Of a stretch of 64,000 nucleotides of DNA, positions 13,590-26,390 are shown in pieces (the stretch's first letter is position 1; each line of letters opens with the position of its first letter). Under the pieces are notes generated by a model that was given only the letters and a program-made list of their open reading frames with translations, was not told the DNA's origin and made no database searches. The position numbers were made by a program, and so were the translations under genes. This DNA is from Heterobilharzia americana (Eukaryota; Platyhelminthes; Trematoda; Strigeidida; Schistosomatidae). The stretch is taken from the NCBI GenBank assembly GCA_944470555.2, contig OX104127.1:43203934-43267933 (forward strand), given 5' to 3'.

Positions 13590-14180
13590 GTTAGAGAAAC
13601 TATCTGAGCTACGTCCAGGCAAGTCCCCTGGCTGCGATAACCTAAAACCAGTGGTTCTGAGAAACTGCGCCAATATGCTTACTAAACCACTTCGTAACCT
13701 TTTTGAGCACTCAATAGGCTCGTGCAAACTCCCTAAAGAATGAAAAAGTGCCATCTTGTCGACCATCTTCAAGGGAGGAAACAGAAAAAGCCCTGGCAGC
13801 TATGGGCCAATTGCTCTGCTCCCTATTGTGTCAAAAGTTTTGGAAAGCCTGATAGCTGACACTACCTGGGAATTCCCCAATACGGAAAACAGTGCATACT
13901 GCCCAGCGAGGATTTCGGGTTGGTCGCTCACGTGCCGCCAACATTCCCAACAGCCTGGGACGACTGGACACAAAGTTGGGACAACAGAAAACCGGTACAT
14001 GTTGTATTTCTCGACCTAGCCAAAGTATTTGACAGTGTCCTGCCAGCGGTCCTACTTCTCAACATCATGTCGGCTTGTATAACTGAACCCCATATTCCCT
14101 TGGTTCGAGGAGTACCTGGAAGGGAGGCAGTTCTGCACCAACGTAAACAGGATAAGGTCGGAGTAGCAGGCATGTCCTGA
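13590..14180 (+). pseudogene. CR1-like reverse transcriptase, truncated
   Basis: Frames in this stretch give a KSPGCDNLKPVVLRNCA-like segment (13620-13670), then STIFKGGNRKSPGSYGPIALLPIVSKVLESL (13756-13850). Motif A follows, VVFLDLAKVFDSVLPAV-like, near 14005-14050. A short piece follows (PHIPLVRGVPGREAVL). Motifs B and C are then lost at the junction near 14175. Without the FADD residues this cannot be a working polymerase. The alignment partner is 16745-17290. Confidence 0.65.
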
Positions 14181-15309
14181 AAGACTTGAACATCCAAATC
14201 CATTCACCTTGAGTCATCGTAGGAAGAGGGGCGACCTTGTTACGACCTACAAGGTCGCCCGGCAGGCAAACCAACGAAAAAAAATCACCCTCGTCTGCAA
14301 CACAGCGGTCTTCATGAGGAAACCCCATTAAGATAGCACATCAGAGAGTCAGTGCCATACTCAGGTTCACTTTTTTCTCTTTGAGAGTTTGCGCTCCATG
14401 GAGTGCCCTACTGCGACACATTGTCATAGTCACCTCAGTCGACTCATTCAAGAGACGGTTAGATAGTTATGTCACGTCGCATGGTCTACCACGGACGTAC
14501 TCAGGGAGTCACCAACCTCATTGGCCCATCCTCACCTCCCCCCTACCTACCACTCACTATCTCGCTCCTTAGTACACCCACATTATCTACCAATTATTTT
14601 GTAGGAAGTAGACCTACGCCATCTTTTTTACCATTCTGGCGATTCCCACATACTTTTCTCTCGCTCTTTTCCCTTCTTTTTTCCCCATTCTTTTCATTCT
14701 TTACCACCACCTAACCATTCTCATTCAGTAACCTACACAGATAGGAGTCATGACAGTCCCCTAACCATCCCAGTAACCCACAGCTTCCCAATCACTCTCA
14801 AATTGCAACCTACTAACCCACAAAACATCCACCTCACCGAAACTAAAAGCAAGAAGGCAGAGGGGATTTCCTCATCCACTGCAGAAGTGAACCGAACAAC
14901 TGGAACCAAACCCAACGAACCAGATGCGAGAAATAAAAAACTTTCAGTTTTCTACGCCCGCACTGTCAACATTGGATATTGAATATAGGTTACTGAAATC
15001 GAATTTCTTAAGGTGTTATCGTGTGGGGGCATGCCATATTTACCTAACTACAAAAACTAGGTAATAGGTTGCACTGAAAATAAATTCAAGAGCTTTATCC
15101 GCTTCCTTTGCAAAAGTAGGTAGTTTCAGGGTCCTTCAATATTTTGGGTTTTGTTGTCTAAGTATTCAAATCGTGTTTGAATCGAAACCCTGTTGGCTCT
15201 GCTAACCACATTATTTGAGTGGAACCACCTTTGTATAGGAAACCGTCAAATTCAACCCGATAGTAAGTTGAAGTCAGATCTATCGGGCGAGTCAGACGAC
15301 TAAAGTGAA

Positions 15310-15912
15310 GTGATGTCAAGAGGGACCAAAAAACGGAGGCCTGACAGTGCACTAGGGACTGGCAGTCACAATCCGATGCAACAGCACACCAGCCTCCAAA
15401 CAAGTCCCCATTTCGCAATAGTCCCAGAATATACCTCCTTGACACGCTTCTACAGCAATGTAAATGGTCTTAGGAGTAAATTGCTGGAGCTAAAAACAAT
15501 GTGCCATAATCTGCAAGCAGATATAATTCTTATAACGGACACATGGCTGTCATCAGATATCGTGAGTGAGGAAATATCTTTGCCTAATATGACCTTGTTC
15601 CGAAAGGATAGACAGTTCAAAGAAGGCGGAGCAAGTGACATGTATATTAACACTCACATAAAAGTCAAGGGAGCGACTGATGGTGTGTTTAGCTTACTAC
15701 TAGACTCCTTATGGTGCTATTTCACCATAAACTATACTCAGTACCTAGTAGGAGTGGTATACAGACCTCCCGTTTGTACGACAGAGGATAAGGCACAATT
15801 TCTCAGTGCCATTTCAATAACCACCTCGGCAGCCTATGAACATGTAGTCCTAGCTAAAGACTTCAACACACCGGCATTCAGCCCGGGATATGAAGTAAGG
15901 TATGGGCATTAG
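15310..15912 (+). pseudogene. CR1-like apurinic endonuclease, broken
   Basis: This is a 200-codon open frame. The domain starts with FYSNVNGLRSKLLELK (about residues 47-62), where N is the usual metal-linked residue. The second motif reads TDTW (about 76-79) where active enzymes have TETW-like sequence. VVYRPP lies near residue 148 and KDFN near 183, where GDFN is usual, so two catalytic motifs carry substitutions. The frame stops near 15910. The rest of the domain, including SDHALV near 16085, is in another frame. The substitutions and frameshift point to a dead enzyme. Confidence 0.7.
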
Positions 15913-16610
15913 TCTTCCGAACACAAACTTCGAAATACGTTTATGGCGGCAGGACTGATAAAGAAGGTCGGGGAAAACACTAGGTGGGAAAGGATCACCA
16001 CTTGACTGCGTTCCAACAGACGATGATCTTTTGGCGGACGATACCTGTGCCTACCGCCCCCCCCCTTTCCTAGGTAAAAGCGATCATGCCTTGGTGAGAT
16101 TCTCTCTGATAACCAAGGAGAAACTATCAATAGTTGAGCCAGAAGCTTCCCGCTGTTACTGAAAAGCAGACTACCATCTCATGAACAATGAACTTCTGGA
16201 GGCTGCTTGGTCATAAGGATGCCACTCACTATCGATAGACGAACGCTGGATACGTATTAAAGAAATTATCGAGGGGACTGTCCCGAAATTAACCACATGG
16301 CTACCTCTCAAACGGTCTTGGGTAACTCGTGCAACCCAAAGGCTCATACAGAAGAAAAAGAAGGCATGGTATCGGTGGCGTACATCACACAAGGAATCAG
16401 ACTTTTTTAGACACAATGAGTTACGCAACTTATGTAGTATAAGAGTTCCTAATGATAGGTACACATACCAGAGCAACCTGGCTAAACAGTTAAGTTACAA
16501 TCCGAAAAGTCTATATAGGTTTATGTCACAACGCAAACCAGCGAATAAGGACTTAAACCTGATCACGACCGGTCAGAGAATCCTCAAACAGCAGTAAGAT
16601 AGCGGAACTG

Positions 16611-17562
16611 TTGAGCAGCCGATTTGGCGAGCAACTCAACCCAGTAATACATCCACTACCAACATCCAGTAATGTAACGAGGTCCCAGGACCTCAGTACA
16701 AAGCCGATGAGCGTAAATATTTCGTCAAACCAAGTGTTTGTGAAGTTTTTAACACTGAGAATAGGGAAATCACTGGGCTGTGACGACATAAAACCGGTGG
16801 TCCTACGTAACTATGCCGAAGTTCTAAGCATAACCATACGCAACCTATTCACGCACTCGTTGGAAGTAAGTCGGCCCCCTAGGAAGGAAAACGCACCATC
16901 CTTTCATGAATCTTCCTTTACCTCCAATCTTTATCTCCATACTTTTCAGGGTACTAGAAAGCCTGGTTGCAGATGTTGTTTGGAACTGCCTCAGTGGGAA
17001 CAACATCGTCCATCCCACCCGATATGGCTTCAGAACTGGGTGGTCATGTGCCATAAAGTTGATGACTGCTTGGGATGACTGGACGACTAGATGGGACAAC
17101 AAACAATTAGTCCACATTATCTTCTTGGACTTGGCCAAAGATCTCGATAGCATCACACACTCCACCATGCTAGTTAAACTTGAAAAAGTGGGTATCACTG
17201 AACCATTCTTGGCATGGTTTACTGCACACCTAGAGGACAGGGAATTCTGCACTAAAGTAAACAAAATTCGATCAACCCAGAGGAATGCAAAAACAGGAGC
17301 TTCTCAAGGAGCGATCCTTGGGCCACTCCTATTTTTACCATTCATAAATGACCTTCTCATTAAAATCTCGTCTATCCTGCTATTTGCCGACGACATCAAA
17401 AGATGGAGGGTGATAAGTGACGAAGGGAATCCTAGGATACTCCAGAACGATCCGTCGCAGCTGGAGTCCTGGTCAGTTGCAAACGGTGTAAGCCTTACGT
17501 TGGAGAAATGCAAGGTGATGTATCTCCGCACACGAGAAGCGATGAAAATCAGCTACACTTAA
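16611..17562 (+). pseudogene. CR1-like reverse transcriptase with FADD motif, frameshifted
   Basis: Two overlapping frames (16611-17078 and 16906-17562) together cover the polymerase. The first has a GKSLGCDDIKPVVLRNYAE block. The second has YGFRTGWSC, then motif A as IIFLDLAKDLDSI (the usual AFDS reads DLDS), motif B GASQGAILGPLLF, and motif C LLFADDIK with both catalytic aspartates kept. It ends in LESWSVANGVSLTLEKCKVM, the motif D/E region. Because the palm is split over two frames, the copy could not be translated whole, although the active-site residues survive. Confidence 0.75.
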
Positions 17563-17728
17563 CAAGTATGCAATCACCAAGGTATCCACAGAGAAGGACC
17601 TAGGACTAAACTTTTCTGACACACTGGACACTACTGGCAATTTAACTAGGGAGTGGTAGTAAAAGTCGAACACCACCATACACTTTCTAAGAAGGCAGCT
17701 TGAACTGTTACCCCCAGAATTACTCCCC

Positions 17729-18120
17729 ATGGTATTTAAAACCTATGTTACACCACACCAAGAGGTGTTCAACACGATAGCCCCCCCCCTACTACCAAAG
17801 ATAGACGCAAATAATCTCGAGAAGGTACAGAGAAGAGCGACAACGTCGGTTGTCGGACTAACAGGCAAAACATATGCTCAGTGCCTCGGACAACTCAGCT
17901 TGTTCACACTTAACTGTCGAAGGACACGAAGTGACCTGATAGCCTACAAGATCATTCACCAAGTGGACCACCCGAATAGTCAACGTTATCGGTCGAAAAC
18001 CGACGGTTCCATGAGAACCCCAACCGCATGTCTCACCATAGGGAAAAGATGAGAGTCAGATCTTACTTCTTCTCCCACAGAGTATGTGCCTTATGGAACG
18101 CTTTGCCGAAGGGTGTAGCC
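17729..18120 (+). pseudogene. CR1-like polymerase carboxy terminus
   Basis: The open frame at 17729-18052 contains FNTIAPPLLPK, EKVQRRATTSVVG, YAQCLGQLSLF, and a TRSDLIAYKIIHQVDHP block typical of the CR1 family carboxy-terminal region. A one-frame shift continues it into SYFFSHRVCALWNALPKGVA near 18070-18120. The same block is found at 1230-1560 and 14200-14430 in the other copies. Confidence 0.65.
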
Positions 18121-18660
18121 TCAGCTACATGAGTCGACTCCTTCAAGCGACTACCGGATGAGTATGTGGGCGCAAATGGCTTACTACGAACATTTGTCAG
18201 TAGCAACTGATGATACGTCCCTACATGCCTGTACACCTCAACCCTCGTATCTGCAGTAAGATTCATCTCTACTCCATATTATTACCGGTAACACTTATGT
18301 TCCCATAAGTACTTTTCACTCCTCTTTTTCTCATTCCCTACTCACCCTATTTCTAGCACTTTTTAAATAACGCCTAATACTTACTTGCAGATGCTCACAA
18401 AAACAGGAATTGCAAACGGTTAACTGATCTTAGCAGCTTCGTTGCTCTCTCCCCAAAACAACCAAGCTACAATTTGCAAATTAAATACCTTCAAATAGAC
18501 AATCGCTACCTCAAAAGCTACAAGCAGAAAACGCAAAGACTTCTGCGACCATTGAAGGAGTACAACCAAACAAAAAGAACTGAGTCCCAAGACCTAGAAG
18601 CGAGAGCTCAAAAACTACAAGTTTCCTCTACTCGCACTACTGATATTGGATGTTAGAAGT

Positions 18661-21600
18661 GAAAATGATGATAATAACGGTACTAATCTCAACTACTGAC
18701 GGTTCCATTTTATATCAAAAGAAAGACATCCCTGGGATATCCACAATTGGATCGGATTGACTCATATCATATCAGAAACCCTAGGATCTATCATCATCTG
18801 CGGCCTGTCTGAAGCTTCTGGTTGACACATTCAAAAAAATAAAAGGAAATGTACAGTACATATGTTTAGCGCCAGAATACAATTAGGTCAGAAATAATGA
18901 ATATTTAAAATAACTGAATATAAGCCAAAGAGTTTTCTGAGGTGTTAACAGACGCTTTTAGCTGTGTAATTTTTATTTTAACTAGTATCTACCCCCCCCC
19001 CCCCGATAAGCAACCACTGTTTTGCATGTCTTTCGATCTAATTAACAACTGCATACTTTAGATTCTATCCCTCTGAACGAAGAGCTGCCTTTAAGTTTAG
19101 AAGCTGTTTGAGTGTAATTGCATCTTGATATGGTTACTTAGCTCCACCTCTCGAGGTTGTTTCTCACGTTTTCTGTTTTTCAGATTGTGTTCATCTCTCA
19201 TAGGGAATCAGCGTTTTTACTTTTGACAGATTATCAACAGTTGACTGAGAGTCCGTAGTTCAGTGATTTGTAGCCAGATAAGTCATAACGTTTTCGTCAA
19301 AATAATTTTTGACTGAAGATTAATAAATACACTATTCTTCTCAGGGTCTTACTAAGTTGTCTTGTTATTATTATTTTTTATTGTTAGTACTTACACGTGG
19401 GTAAGGTACCGGTTAGTTTGGTACCAATGTACATCTATTTATGCATTCAGTAATATCCACACAACCGTTCCTTTACAAGTGCATCAATCAGGTATTCAGC
19501 CTCTTGAGTACACTTGCCATCAATTGATAGCATATTTCTTAATCTGAAAGTTGAAATTCGATTCTTTTCATAGAGGTTTTGTAACAGCGTGTGATTGAAG
19601 CGATTACTCGGAAACTATGTAATGCATTTCGTGGCTATCCATTCGGGCTTGCACGGCCATTTAACAACTGAAATACTGTGAAATGTGGCAGCTTGAACCG
19701 ATTCACTTGTGCGCGAGATTCTTCGTTGATTCCGTCTGTATGACTTAGCAGATTAAAATTAAGGTTTAGTGTTCATTGAAAATCTGATGATAGAATAATG
19801 AAGTATTCAAATAAGCAAAAAGTTAAGAAATTTAGTTAGCAGGGTAGTTGAAGTTTGACGATAGATTTGTCTTGAAAACGTAATTCTGGTTTTAGGTATT
19901 TGACCGCAATAGGGCTTAGTGATTGAGTTATTGAAGGAAGTCGCTGTTATCAATCATAGATTCTTCTGGACATGTTCGAAATATCAAAGTTAAGCTGTTT
20001 TTATTCTCGGCAGATATACGTGAATTGTTACACACAATCCGAGGTAACATATTAGGCGCACCCATTGGTTTTTTATGATATCAAGTACAAAAGAGGAGAA
20101 TCAACTTCGCAGGGTTATGTATTTAACCGAAAGATTAGGTAGTCTTGTATTCACTATAATCATGGTATGATCACCGTTGACAGCAAAATGAATGAAAGCC
20201 ATCCTTTTGTTAATTCTGCTTTGGAATTTTTAGATTATTCTCCTAAATATTTGTTATTGAAGTGTACCTTTTGTTTGATGCTTCTTGAGAAACAACAATA
20301 GTTTTCTAGGTTTATTTTGTTTATCATATTTTTCTCACCCTACAAAACTACATCATTACGATTGCTCGTTTATATTTAATTGGCAAGAAACTATTGAATT
20401 TGAGGTAAGGTTCATTCTGTGTATCTTGGCGATGAATAGATCTTTGAAGTATGCCATTAGTTCTACGTTAAATACTTACGTTCAGAAGATTTTTATCTAA
20501 CCTTTTTTTCGTATTCCGTTGTGAAGTTAACAGTTTAATCTACAACACTGAAGATTCTAAGCAGATAGGATGCATTGTGTAAATATGTACATACAACTAA
20601 CATATCTATGATAAGATGTAGTCTCATCAGTTGTACGTTTAAGTTTTGTCAACTAAAAATTAACCTTGAAACTGTCTGTCACTATATTGACAGACTTACT
20701 AGACAGGCTTACTGGATTTTTTATTGACATTAAGTCAACTTCACAGTTGTATTGTCGAACTGGAACTAGATATATTTCGCACAAAGGAGAATAAGCTTTT
20801 TGAATTCACTTGTTGGTAGTAAAGATCAAAGTGCTGACAGATAATATCCAATTTCATGAAGAGAAATCTGGGTAAACAGGCAAGTCATTCAAGACATTAA
20901 TTTAGCTTACCGTCTAGAAAAATGAAGCGAATAATTCATAATGTATGCGGCCAACCGTTGACTATCGGGTCGCAGCTTTTCCGTTTGCCAGTGAAAAACT
21001 GTTGTACTGTGAATTTAACATTGATAGTGTCCGTTTTATTGAAACATTCTGTTTATGTATCTAACATAAGCCTTACGTCAAAGGTAAACAGGATTTTTTA
21101 AGCTGTAAATCATCCTGAATGAAATTATCACTTAACTTCTCTCTCTTCACGAGTTTTTGAAGTATTTTATTAATTTTCTTTCCCATTGATTCTGTCATAC
21201 ATTCATTCTTGTTGTCAGTTTTTAATTTCACCGGTCATCTTAGTAACAGAGTCATGCCTGTTCATTACCACATCACCTTTATCCGACTGTACTACATTAT
21301 GAGAACGAAGAGAAAGACAGCTGATTGGTTAACATTTTTCATGTAAAATGAGGACTAAATATTCATCCTTAACGTTGATCAAGGGTAGCATCATTATTAT
21401 TTTATCGGTCTATTATTAACCTTGATTAAAGATATTGTCGTTGGTACTTAGTTATACTGTAATTAACTTTCATCAAAGGTTGTGCTACTGATACTTTATT
21501 AGCCTATTATTAACTATTATCTGAGATAATTTTTCTATATTAAACTTGGCAGATATTAATCCAGTTAAACAATCACATGAACAGCTAGATTCTCAGCTAA

Positions 21601-23396
21601 CCTTCCTCTTTTTCTTAAGCAATAAGTCTTGCCATACCAATCCTGTCCTCTATGTTTTTTAGTAGTGCGGAGACAGTATTTTCAATGATCACTATCCAGT
21701 GTCATGTTTCAATGTGTTATGGTTGTATACCAGTTCCTTATTCGTAATGCATCAGTTAGGAAAAATCCAGTATTATTCTGTCAAGTCACTTCTTAAGTGT
21801 TTTATTGCAGTGTGGTGTTCTTTCAACAAGATTCTAAACCGTAGGTATTGATTAACAATATCGAAAGCCTTGTGAAAGGTGATGAGAGTAAATTTAAATT
21901 ATTTGTTTTTCCTGCTCTACTAGATGTTATTTCCATCTAGTAATTAAGTAAGCTGTCTTTCACGGTATTCAGACAGTCCGCTACTATCGATTCGACTTAT
22001 TCATGTATCAAGTTATTGCTCATCTCATTTGCATTGTACTACGATGTAACGCACTACATTAACTGGCTTGATCTGCAAATTCAAACGTTTACTTAACAGT
22101 TTGACCTTGATTCCTTAGTCATTTATGTTACAATTCAAGTTCAACAATGAGACAAAAAGAAGTGACTCGACCACCTTTTTAAGCAATACTCTAAACCTAC
22201 TCCTATTCTTGGCACAAACTGTGCTAAATTATTGTGTCAAGAAGCCCCGAAAATGATCTGTGTAAAGTCTTTTATTGAAACTAGAAGTAAGCTTCTGCAC
22301 AAACACCTTGGTGCACAGTCTACTATCAGCTTTCTTTTTCATGATTAGTGTGGAAAATGAAATACCACTTAGCTGTTTGTCTCTGTAGATTCATATTTCT
22401 CCACCTCAGTTACTGCTAATTACTTCCATTATGTACAGTTCGATTTCTGAATCTTTTTGTACAATCCACTTCAGGATGATTTATTGTAGTTAGTGTCAAT
22501 AAACATCCATTTTAAAGAATACGTGCGTCTAAAAGTCCACTTACGAAGCAGTTGTACTTCGACATTCTGTGTTGCTTTGTGCAAATACTAAAAACCCATT
22601 CATTATTAGCTAATGGTCATTTCTTTTGTTACTTTTCGTACAAAATGAATAAAATATCTGTTTTCTATTGCATTTAGCTTGGTAAACTCTCAGACCCATT
22701 GGCGGTTTTATAAACTCGATAGACAGTGTCTAATCACAGTCTTCTGCAAACCTAGATGATACCTTTTCTGTACGATAAAAATGTTTTTCTAACTCAACTC
22801 ACTACAGATTCGTGCAGTAGTCTATGAGTAACATATAATGTGGAGGATTTATGGTACTTTTCAGTTCCCTTAGGTTGATGCAGGTGGAGCCTAGTTCGAA
22901 TACAGGACCGATTATTTGAGAAATGAGTGTTAAAGTTGATGAACCACATCACCAATATGCTACCCGGTAATTTTCTCAGGATACGGACAGCATGGATGTT
23001 ATCCGGGTAGAAAGTGTGTTTTACTTTGCCCAGTCAGCGCCACAGCAAAACAAAATATAGAATACTCACTCTTTAATAAAACTTGGTGAATTATTTATCT
23101 CTCATTTAGATGGAAATTTGCTTTGTCACTCAACATATCCTACTGTTTAGGAGACACCAAGTAAGCTTCACTTGTCAGTACAGATTCTTTTAAGAAAAGT
23201 AAACTTTCAAAGGTTAGAAAATTAACATAAGCTAGTTCAATATGTGTATAGGCATTTTTTTTATCGTATTTGTGAAATGACCATGATGGTGACTGGTCAC
23301 TTTAACTTTGGCTGGCCTATGAATAAAACCGTTTACCTGAAAGCACTGGGCTACAATCATAGCTGTTTATGAAATCTAAACTGTTTTGACTTTTGC
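18661..23396. other. AT-rich DNA, no gene recognised
   Basis: Stops are frequent in all frames; the longest frames are 61-71 codons (19362-19547, 20285-20500) with no recognisable content. No tRNA, rRNA or known repeat end was identified. Introns of a gene lying outside the window cannot be excluded. Confidence 0.5.
18992..19004. repeat. Poly-C tract
   Basis: There is a run of 13 cytosines inside AT-rich sequence, close to the composition change near 18660. It is prone to sequencing and assembly error. Confidence 0.9.
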
Positions 23397-24082
23397 ACCA
23401 ATCACCATCAACGGTAAAAACCTAAAGGAAGTAGTTTCTTCCACCTACCTACCTAGATACCATCGTTTCAACTAAAGGCGGCACAGACGAGGATGTCAGA
23501 ACCGTGATCGGAATAGCAAGACAGGCTTTCATTAATCTGAAATCAGCGTGGAGATCTACTGCACTCAGTACAAAGAACAAGATCCGGATTTTCAACACCA
23601 ATGTCAAGTCGGTGCTGCTATATGGTTCAGAAACTCGGCGCATCACAAAAAGCACTTCCAACAAACTACAGATATACATCACATCAACAGCTGCCTATGC
23701 TCACTCGATACTGAAGATCAGATCAGATGGCCAGAATGATAAGAATAAGCAACAAGGAACTCTAGGAGCTAACCAACCAAGAACCTATCGCCCAACCAAT
23801 ATGCAGAAGAAAGTGGAGATGGATTGGATTGGACATACACTGAGAAGAGGGGTTGGGGACATCACGCGCCAGACCAGGCCGTCGAGTGGAATCCAAATGG
23901 GAAATGACTAGTTGGGCGTCCCAGCTGGTGACATGGAGGAGATGGTGTGAGGAAGAAATGAAAGCTTGTGGGCAGTGTTGGAGTCAGGTTGAAAAGACTG
24001 CGAAGAAGAGAGTACAATGGAGGTGTGCTACTGAAGCCCTATGTTTCACTCGGTACCCAAGGGAAAATAATAATAATAAATA
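23397..24082 (+). mobile_element. RTE retrotransposon (SR2-like), 3' part
   Basis: Starting at an ITINGKNLKEV-like segment, the + strand gives the RTE carboxy-terminal region. It includes GGTDEDV, IGIARQAFINLKSAWRSTALSTKNKIRIFNTN (open at 23504-23911), SVLLYGSETRRI, then NQEPI-like and RRKWRWIGH-like pieces. The end has the shared tail, a CCCAAGGGAAAATAATAATAATAAA stretch rich in TAA triplets. The better copies at 33618-36910 and 49802-53108 match it in the opposite orientation. It is 5'-truncated with two frameshifts, so it is inactive. Confidence 0.75.
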
Positions 24083-25139
24083 TATGTACCTATGGTTTAG
24101 GTATTATATAAAAATGCCTTTTATTCTAGGTTATTTAGTAACCAAATGCGTTCTGCCGTAATATATTAGTCTGAGGCATTTTAGTTGCTGGGGTCAATTA
24201 GCAGGAAGATGTATCTATAATCTTTATGAAACTGATGTCCCATCTGCTATTCGAATTCGTGTTACCTAGTTTTGGAGTCAGTGAGGTTACTTTTGAGTTG
24301 CCTGAAACGTGATTGATCTCTGCCAAAGCGCGGCACAATGGTGACCCTCCTACCTCGATGGCACATTGCAAAGTGATCGATAGAATTCGGCCAACATTTA
24401 GAACTAAAGGATGTGAAACTGGTTGCTGTCCAGTAACCAATCAGTGAATGATGTGAGACACCTTTACTGAAGCTAGAAAGCATACGAAAATCAAAGGTAT
24501 TTAATCGTCATTACCTCTGAAGTATTTCTGGTACTTAGTTGAGCAGTCCAGTGATTTATATTCATCTTATTTGTAAATTAATAGGCAAATCGACTTCAAA
24601 TATAAAATGTTTGTGATATGTCTGACCTACTGTTGAGCTCAGCTTGTAAAGTGCAGTGGTCTCTGGTGTAGAGCTTTCAGGAACTAGTCTTTTGGTAGAA
24701 TCTGTCAGACTATAGGAGATGATATTCCAGAGATATCGTTTTAATGGTTCAAATGAATCTATGCGTTTTCCCTATCTTGACGTGAAAGTATTTTCATCCT
24801 GCAGGTTTCACTGTTTCCTACTTTATGTTTCATTAACTCTTTTTTACTATTACTGATATTATATTGCCATCACTAAGTGTTTCTTCTTGTTTATTTCTTT
24901 TTTATGCTAATGTGAAATCCTTAAACCGGTACGCAGATGTTTTAGGCTCCACATCAATGACGCCCATACACTTACTTTCCATAGGGTAGCAGTCTTTATT
25001 CTTGATTGAACCAAATGTTTTACCGGCGGTAATCATTACGAGGTGAGTAGATTAGTTATATACAGCAAAAAAATTTATTTATCCTGTCACCTATTTCCAT
25101 TGTGCAAATAATTCCTTCTCTTATGTGTAAAGAGGCATT
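24083..25139. other. No gene recognised
   Basis: Only short frames occur (up to 80 codons, at 24198-24440 on the - strand). The part 24270-24470 is less AT-rich than its surroundings and may be an unidentified repeat. Confidence 0.45.
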
Positions 25140-26390
25140 TAATTTTTACAGTTGCGAAGCTGGTGCCTATATCAGGAGAGTGATTATTGTGTCACGTGAA
25201 AGTTACCTAAGAAATGCTGAGAAATGTCACAGAGAGATTAGTACAGTTGATGAGATTCCAGACCACCGAAAATATGAGTTCCAGTACCACGAGAAAAAGT
25301 TGTTGATGCAATAAAAATGGAGCATATTTAGTTTACTCAAAAATCTTGTGAATCAGACCCCAGAGATGAGATTCCCACAGAACTTTGGTCAGTATATTGA
25401 CAGTTTTACTAAGGCTGTTACATAGTTACTGGCATTGTCACATGATGCTAGGTTTCCTAATGATCGTAATATGGTTGGTTAACAAGTGCGATATGAGAAT
25501 CTGAATTCACAGACAGAAGGACTGATACCGTCATCCAGTGAAGAGGGTGGAAGATTTATGACTACACTTGGTGACTCTCGCCACGACTATGCAAGCAGTG
25601 GGAACAGTACGAAAAGCGTCTTGTTAAAAAAGCATAGGGAAGCTCAAAATGAGTAACAACTTGGTTATAAAAAAGGCTTGTTAAGTGTTCCAGATTAGTT
25701 CTTGTGGCTTAAACAGATCGCATAGATAAGTTGAATACCCTACTTATTGACGAGAGAACATCTCAGAAATTAGCAGCTGGAAGTGATATGAAAGAGTAGG
25801 TAGGAAGATAACTAACACATTTGATGAAGGAAATGAAACCGTAGGGTTTGATTTCAGAAGATGTTTATGAGATGCTCAGAGCTACAAGAACTGTAACACC
25901 TAAACCTTTCAGTTTACCTCAGGTTTATAGAATTGGATAGCCTTTCAGATTAGTACTTAGTGTTTAATTCATAATGTCATATGATACTTCTTAAATCACT
26001 TCCCATCGAAGTTGTTCGGCGTCGTTTAAAGCACACCTTTGATTTAGTTGTAAATGTGAATACAAATAATAAACTTATGGTATCGTGTGACATCTCATCC
26101 CTACTTACCAATGTTTCCGGAATGAAAGCAGTAGACTTTATATGCGACGAACTGATATACATAGAGGAGATTCTATTTTTGCTGTGAAAGAACATATTTC
26201 GGCGTATGTTATGAATGAACGTTTTCTTTTCAGCAACCAGATTTGTAGCTAGTCCGAATATGTGGCCATGGCATCGTCATTGAGACTAATCCTGGCATAC
26301 TTTTAATACGCCAAACTAAGAAATAGCCTGTCTTTATCTTTATTGGTAGTGAAATCTTCCATATCTCTGGTAGAGGTTTTGAATCATCAC
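25140..26390 (+). mobile_element. Penelope-like element, reverse transcriptase fragment
   Basis: Frameshifted + strand reading follows the order of a Penelope-like reverse transcriptase. It runs SQTEGLIPSSSEEGGRFMTTLGD (25510-25580), KKHREAQNE (25627-25655), LNTLLIDERTSQKLAAGSD (25730-25785), GLISEDVYEMLRATRTVTPKPFSLPQVYRIG (25845-25935) and PFRLVLSV. The open frame at 25981-26187 then gives a VNTNNKLMVSCDISSLLTNV segment, and an AMASSLRLILAYF segment lies near 26265-26310. In active elements the last reads MGSPLGPLLADIFM. Stops interrupt the frame at least five times. The copy runs up to the outer edge of the large inverted repeat at 26388. The first 300 bases are assigned by position only. 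Confidence 0.7.

Larger units (their letters stand above)
11611..14985 (+). mobile_element. CR1-like retrotransposon, internally deleted
   Basis: This is one + strand element in order. An upstream reading frame runs from 11813 into the start of the endonuclease (near 12285). The endonuclease carboxy-terminal half follows (12659-13174), then the reverse transcriptase start (about 13590-14170). A jump leads to the extreme carboxy terminus (SHRRKRGDLVTTYK-like, about 14200-14260, then DSFKRRLDSYV near 14430), followed by a C-rich 3' UTR ending near 14985. Compared with the copy at 15300-18660, the polymerase section carrying motifs B and C is missing, with the junction near 14175. Frameshifts are common. 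The element is inactive, and its exact 5' end is unclear. Confidence 0.7.
15300..18660 (+). mobile_element. CR1-like retrotransposon, most complete copy
   Basis: Endonuclease, reverse transcriptase, carboxy-terminal domain and 3' UTR are present in order on the + strand, broken by several frameshifts and stops. The 3' UTR contains a long C-rich tract (about 18240-18360) and ends in the same terminal block as the other three copies, near 18650. Base composition drops to AT-rich immediately after the element. The layout fits schistosome CR1-like elements such as SR1, but I cannot name the family with certainty. The true 5' end may lie upstream of 15300. Confidence 0.75.

Noticed and set aside
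14622..14715. A pyrimidine-rich stretch considered as a splice acceptor region or promoter.
   Set aside because: Equivalent C/T-rich stretches occur at the same position in the 3' UTR of the other CR1-like copies.
20590..20640. CTGATGAG on the - strand near 20630-20623 inside a hairpin, resembling a hammerhead.
   Set aside because: No GAAA box or stem II follows at a usable distance, and there is no SINE similarity.
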